Source: Zygnema cylindricum (Eukaryota; Streptophyta; Zygnematophyceae; Zygnematales; Zygnemataceae). From it: a stretch of DNA of 23,689 nt. Made by a program: the position numbers and the translations under genes. Under the pieces are notes generated by a model. The model was not told the DNA's origin and searched no databases. It saw nothing but the letters and a program-made list of their open reading frames with translations. The stretch lies in the NCBI GenBank assembly GCA_037447655.1, contig JBBHKE010000470.1:32406-56094 (forward strand), given 5' to 3'. Below are positions 22,101 through 23,689 of this stretch, piece after piece. Numbering within the stretch: position 1 is the first letter of the stretch; every line of letters begins with the position of its first letter.

Positions 22101-22281
22101 ACTGTACGGATTGCTTACCGTACATTTTTTTGTAAGATGAGAACACTTGACTGGAATTTCCAGCTTGAAAACAGCTGACAGCCAGTGTCTGAAAAAATAG
22201 TAAAAGAAGCCAAAAAAAATATAACTTTTTCTGAATAAAATCAACTAAATTCACAGACGATGAATTATTTGATGCTGACAT
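15849..22281 (-). CDS. Plant O-fucosyltransferase-family protein; last exon frame-broken
   Basis: Glycosyltransferase-like protein of the plant GDP-fucose protein O-fucosyltransferase family, expected as a Golgi type II membrane protein. Exons that join in phase: 22281-22029, 21775-21667, 20044-19783, 19277-19033, 18651-18549 and 17804-17620. The last exon is 16130-15849. Exon 1 has one hydrophobic anchor (LYFFWLLLLFFQTLAVSCF). Exon 3 has the N-terminal family block YLLALCLNNQLSNRIW and LNRTLIVPDEDL. Exon 6 has HLRRGDF, the donor-sugar region. The last exon has SRVFFGSLRSTFSGDIF and ends in FICESDEKPYAEIIL plus stop. Doubts: exon 1 has a second reading (ATG 22244, another frame, joined to a 68-bp exon 2 at 21734-21667) that also keeps phase. 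Exon 6 ends in phase 2 and does not enter the last exon in a useful frame; a 14-nt exon at 17409-17396 (GLFIS) is a weak candidate. Inside the last exon the expected TDADEKNLRFF and the C-terminal block lie in different frames. It may be a pseudogene or carry a sequence error. Confidence 0.82.
16145..16265. repeat. G-rich tract with an uninterrupted run of 30 G
   Basis: G run at 16152-16181 followed by A, 11 G, and GGGAGA repeats to 16265. In the fucosyltransferase transcript this is a C/T tract of about 120 nt ending 15 nt before the last-exon acceptor (exon start 16130), so it acts as an oversized polypyrimidine tract. It also has strong G-quadruplex potential. It generates a poly-Gly frame on plus and a poly-Pro frame on minus, neither real. 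Confidence 0.9.
16400..16660. repeat. T-rich degenerate repeat (TTTTATTTTGG type)
   Basis: About 260 bp built from 5-11 bp words such as TTTTATTTTGG and TTTTATTTTGA. It lies in the intron before the last fucosyltransferase exon and is A-rich in the transcript. Confidence 0.75.
17041..17198. repeat. CT-rich tract inside the intron after fucosyltransferase exon 6
   Basis: About 155 bp of CTCTCC/CTTT words, reading as purine in the transcript. Together with 17514-17617 it is complementary in kind to the G-rich tract at 16145-16265 in the same intron. Confidence 0.9.
17514..17617. repeat. CT-rich tract directly downstream of the exon 6 donor
   Basis: About 100 bp of CCCTCTCC words. In the transcript it is a GGGAGAGG purine tract starting within a few bases of the exon 6 donor (exon end 17620). 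Confidence 0.9.
18505..18538. repeat. G-rich tract downstream of the exon 5 donor
   Basis: GGGGAGGG-type run of about 34 bp, C-rich in the transcript, some 10 nt after the end of fucosyltransferase exon 5 (18549). Confidence 0.85.
18686..18852. repeat. Degenerate telomere-like repeat (TTTAGG) in intron 4
   Basis: About 165 bp of GGTTTAGG, GGTTTAAG and GGTGTAGG words, a decayed version of the plant telomere unit. It lies in the fucosyltransferase intron between exon 4 (ending 19033) and exon 5 (starting 18651), so in the transcript it reads CCTAAACC/CTTAAC close to the 3' splice site. Confidence 0.85.
20075..20167. repeat. GA-rich tract upstream of the exon 3 acceptor
   Basis: About 95 bp of GAGAGG/GGAAGA, C/T-rich in the fucosyltransferase transcript, ending some 30 nt before the exon 3 acceptor (exon start 20044). 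It gives a spurious Arg/Glu-rich frame on plus. Confidence 0.85.
21241..21345. repeat. GA-rich tract in intron 2 of the fucosyltransferase gene
   Basis: Purine-rich stretch of GGGAGAAAGG and GGGGAGAGGGGG words, C/T-rich in the transcript, in the middle of the long intron between 21667 and 20044. Confidence 0.75.
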
Positions 22282-22500
22282 TTTCTCAACGAAGTTTTTT
22301 TTTTTTCTCTGAATCAGGAAATTATAAATAGGTCACGTTCTGGACTTTTCATATTTGAGGAGACGACTATGGTTTTTAAGATTCACCTCGCTTACTGTCC
22401 ATGCTTCTTTTATATTCTGGAATTGGATTTAAAAGCACACTAAAAAGAAAAAAAAGAAAAAAAAACACAAAAGTAAAAGGAATCGACGTCGATATGCCCG

Positions 22501-22522
22501 TTTTAGGGTTTTTTTAGGGTTT
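22501..22522 (-). promoter_or_regulatory. Paired telo-boxes upstream of the fucosyltransferase gene
   Basis: TTTTAGGGTTT occurs twice in direct tandem, i.e. AAACCCTAAAA on the gene strand, about 220 bp upstream of the start codon at 22281. Telo-boxes (AAACCCTAA) are known plant promoter elements of growth-related genes. The sites are seen; their function here is inferred. Confidence 0.5.
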
Positions 22523-22739
22523 CGTTGACACATGCGAAGGAGTGAGAAGACAGTGCACACTCATCCTTTCATAAGATGCCAGAATGGGGGACCCTTGGTT
22601 AATGTTTTTTTTTTATCTTAAATTATTTTTCCATCTTGGACGACCAAAAGTTGAATTTACCCATGTTTTACCCATGTTCAATATTATTTTTTGTCATTCA
22701 TTTTTTTTTGTAATATAGACGTTGAGATCTAGAGTACGG

Positions 22740-23111
22740 TCCATTACACCGTGTATCGCTATTAGTGTTGATAATTTTTTCGCCACATAAAACATCTTTT
22801 CTTCGTACACAATTGTCTGATTTCCAATTTGAGACCGCCAATCGGAAGCTGAGAACCTTACCTTTCAATCGCAACCGTTAGATCCGTAATTCGACAAGTG
22901 TGTACGGAGAAAATATGTTTTAAGAGACGAAAAGACATTTACACTAATAACGATTCACGGTGTAGTGACATATTTTCTCCGTGCTGGATCGTTGAGCCGA
23001 CGGTTGCGATTGGAAGGCAAGATTCTCACCTTCCGATCGATTTCCAAACGAATATTGGACAAGTGCACGGAGAAAATGTTTTAAGTGGCGAAAAAAAGCA
23101 TCAGCACTAAT
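22740..23111. repeat. Nested fold-back repeat with three copies of a core unit
   Basis: The block 22741-22815 is repeated inverted at 22893-22968 (e.g. TTACACCGTG against CACGGTGTAG). The outer part of the second copy is repeated directly at 23058-23111 (GACAAGTGCACGGAGAAAATG and CACTAATAA shared). The whole of 22761-22878 pairs with 23000-23111, so large hairpins of about 75 and 115 bp arms can form. Pairing is imperfect, which points to an old element. No target-site duplication could be fixed and no gene lies inside; the 70-codon frame at 22898-23110 is chance. Confidence 0.75.
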
Positions 23112-23242
23112 AAAGGTATAGCTATGTACGGCTTCGTTAGGGCTAAACTGCTATTGTTTCTGTGAAACATCCCCAGTCTACGAATAAACGTTAGTTTTAA
23201 CGGATGTGAACGCGCCATAGTTCAAAAGTAGGTGAAAGTAGT

Positions 23243-23306
23243 CCCATACAATATGCCTATTGTATGAAAAACATACAATATGACCTTAAGACCCATATTG
23301 TATGGG
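23243..23306. repeat. Alternating inverted repeat of CCCATACAATATG
   Basis: Perfect 13-bp arms at 23243-23255 and 23294-23306 enclose a perfect 9-bp hairpin (23258-23266 and 23272-23280), so the word CATACAAT appears four times in alternating orientation. Confidence 0.8.
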
Positions 23307-23689
23307 TCCCTAGTTGTTCAAATCTCTCTATTTTTCATAGTTGTTCAAATCGCGCGATTTCTTCCTTTTTTGCGATTGAAACGTATAATTCGTGACTTTT
23401 GAAAAAATCGTAGAAAAACGTGTACTGTAAACTGAAACTGAAATTTAACGGAAAACTGTAAACTAATTACTGTAACTGTACATTTTTTTACGGATATGTA
23501 CGGAATATAACGGGAAATATGCGTCGCACTTATTGGTACTTTCTGTTCAGTGAACTGAACATAAATACCACGGAAGTTGTACGTTATATAATCGAAAATG
23601 TACGGACATTTTCAAAAAGAGACGTTGAACGTCACATTTTTTCGCGCGTTCAGTTTGAAATTTGTACGGGCGTCTTCTTCAATTTTTTT
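23307..23689. other. Right edge, no gene recognised
   Basis: AT-rich sequence with a 14-bp direct repeat TAGTTGTTCAAATC (23311-23324, 23338-23351), a perfect palindrome AAATCGCGCGATTT (23347-23360) and repeated ACGG/GTACGG words. No open frame of interest. Confidence 0.5.

Noticed and set aside
22321-22331. TATA-like TATTTATAA on the minus strand before the fucosyltransferase gene
   Set aside because: Only about 40 bp from the start codon, which would leave almost no 5' untranslated region; AT-rich DNA makes it likely chance.

Overview
The window is nuclear DNA of a land plant, most likely a seed plant. It is AT-rich and carries intron-containing genes with canonical GT/AG sites, plant-type telomere motifs (TTTAGGG and decayed TTTAGG), many microsatellites and a decayed non-LTR retrotransposon. 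I cannot name the species from sequence alone. An early-diverging angiosperm is only a guess.

Three protein-coding genes can be supported. (1) At the left edge, on the minus strand, lies the 5' part of a GDSL esterase/lipase: four exons between 2314 and 76, with the rest outside the window. (2) At 10820-14359, plus strand, lies a complete six-exon GDSL esterase/lipase (402 codons before the stop). The two are diverged paralogs in head-to-head orientation. Exons 2, 3 and 4 have identical lengths in both (131, 72 and 141 bp) and identical intron phases. (3) At 15849-22281, minus strand, lies a plant O-fucosyltransferase-family gene, convergent with GDSL gene 2. Six exons join in phase. The junction into the last exon is unresolved: the last exon appears to carry a one-base frame shift next to homopolymers and a run of 30 G.

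The 8.5 kb between the two GDSL genes holds no intact gene that I recognise. It contains a GC-rich patch with a G-box palindrome (about 2560-2800), a degenerate tandem repeat of about 130 bp per unit (3690-4170), several hairpin-forming inverted repeats, and a broken minus-strand LINE reverse transcriptase (about 7260-8330) with in-frame stops, frame changes and a lost catalytic box. The last 1.4 kb, upstream of the fucosyltransferase gene, holds paired telo-boxes, a nested fold-back repeat (22740-23111) and a short alternating inverted repeat.

The GDSL genes probably make extracellular or secretory-pathway acyl-ester hydrolases. The fucosyltransferase is probably a Golgi type II membrane protein. 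Nothing in the layout links the three functionally. No new multi-gene system is evident. The most unusual features are the repeat structures sitting on splice sites, the nested fold-back element and the frame break in the fucosyltransferase gene.
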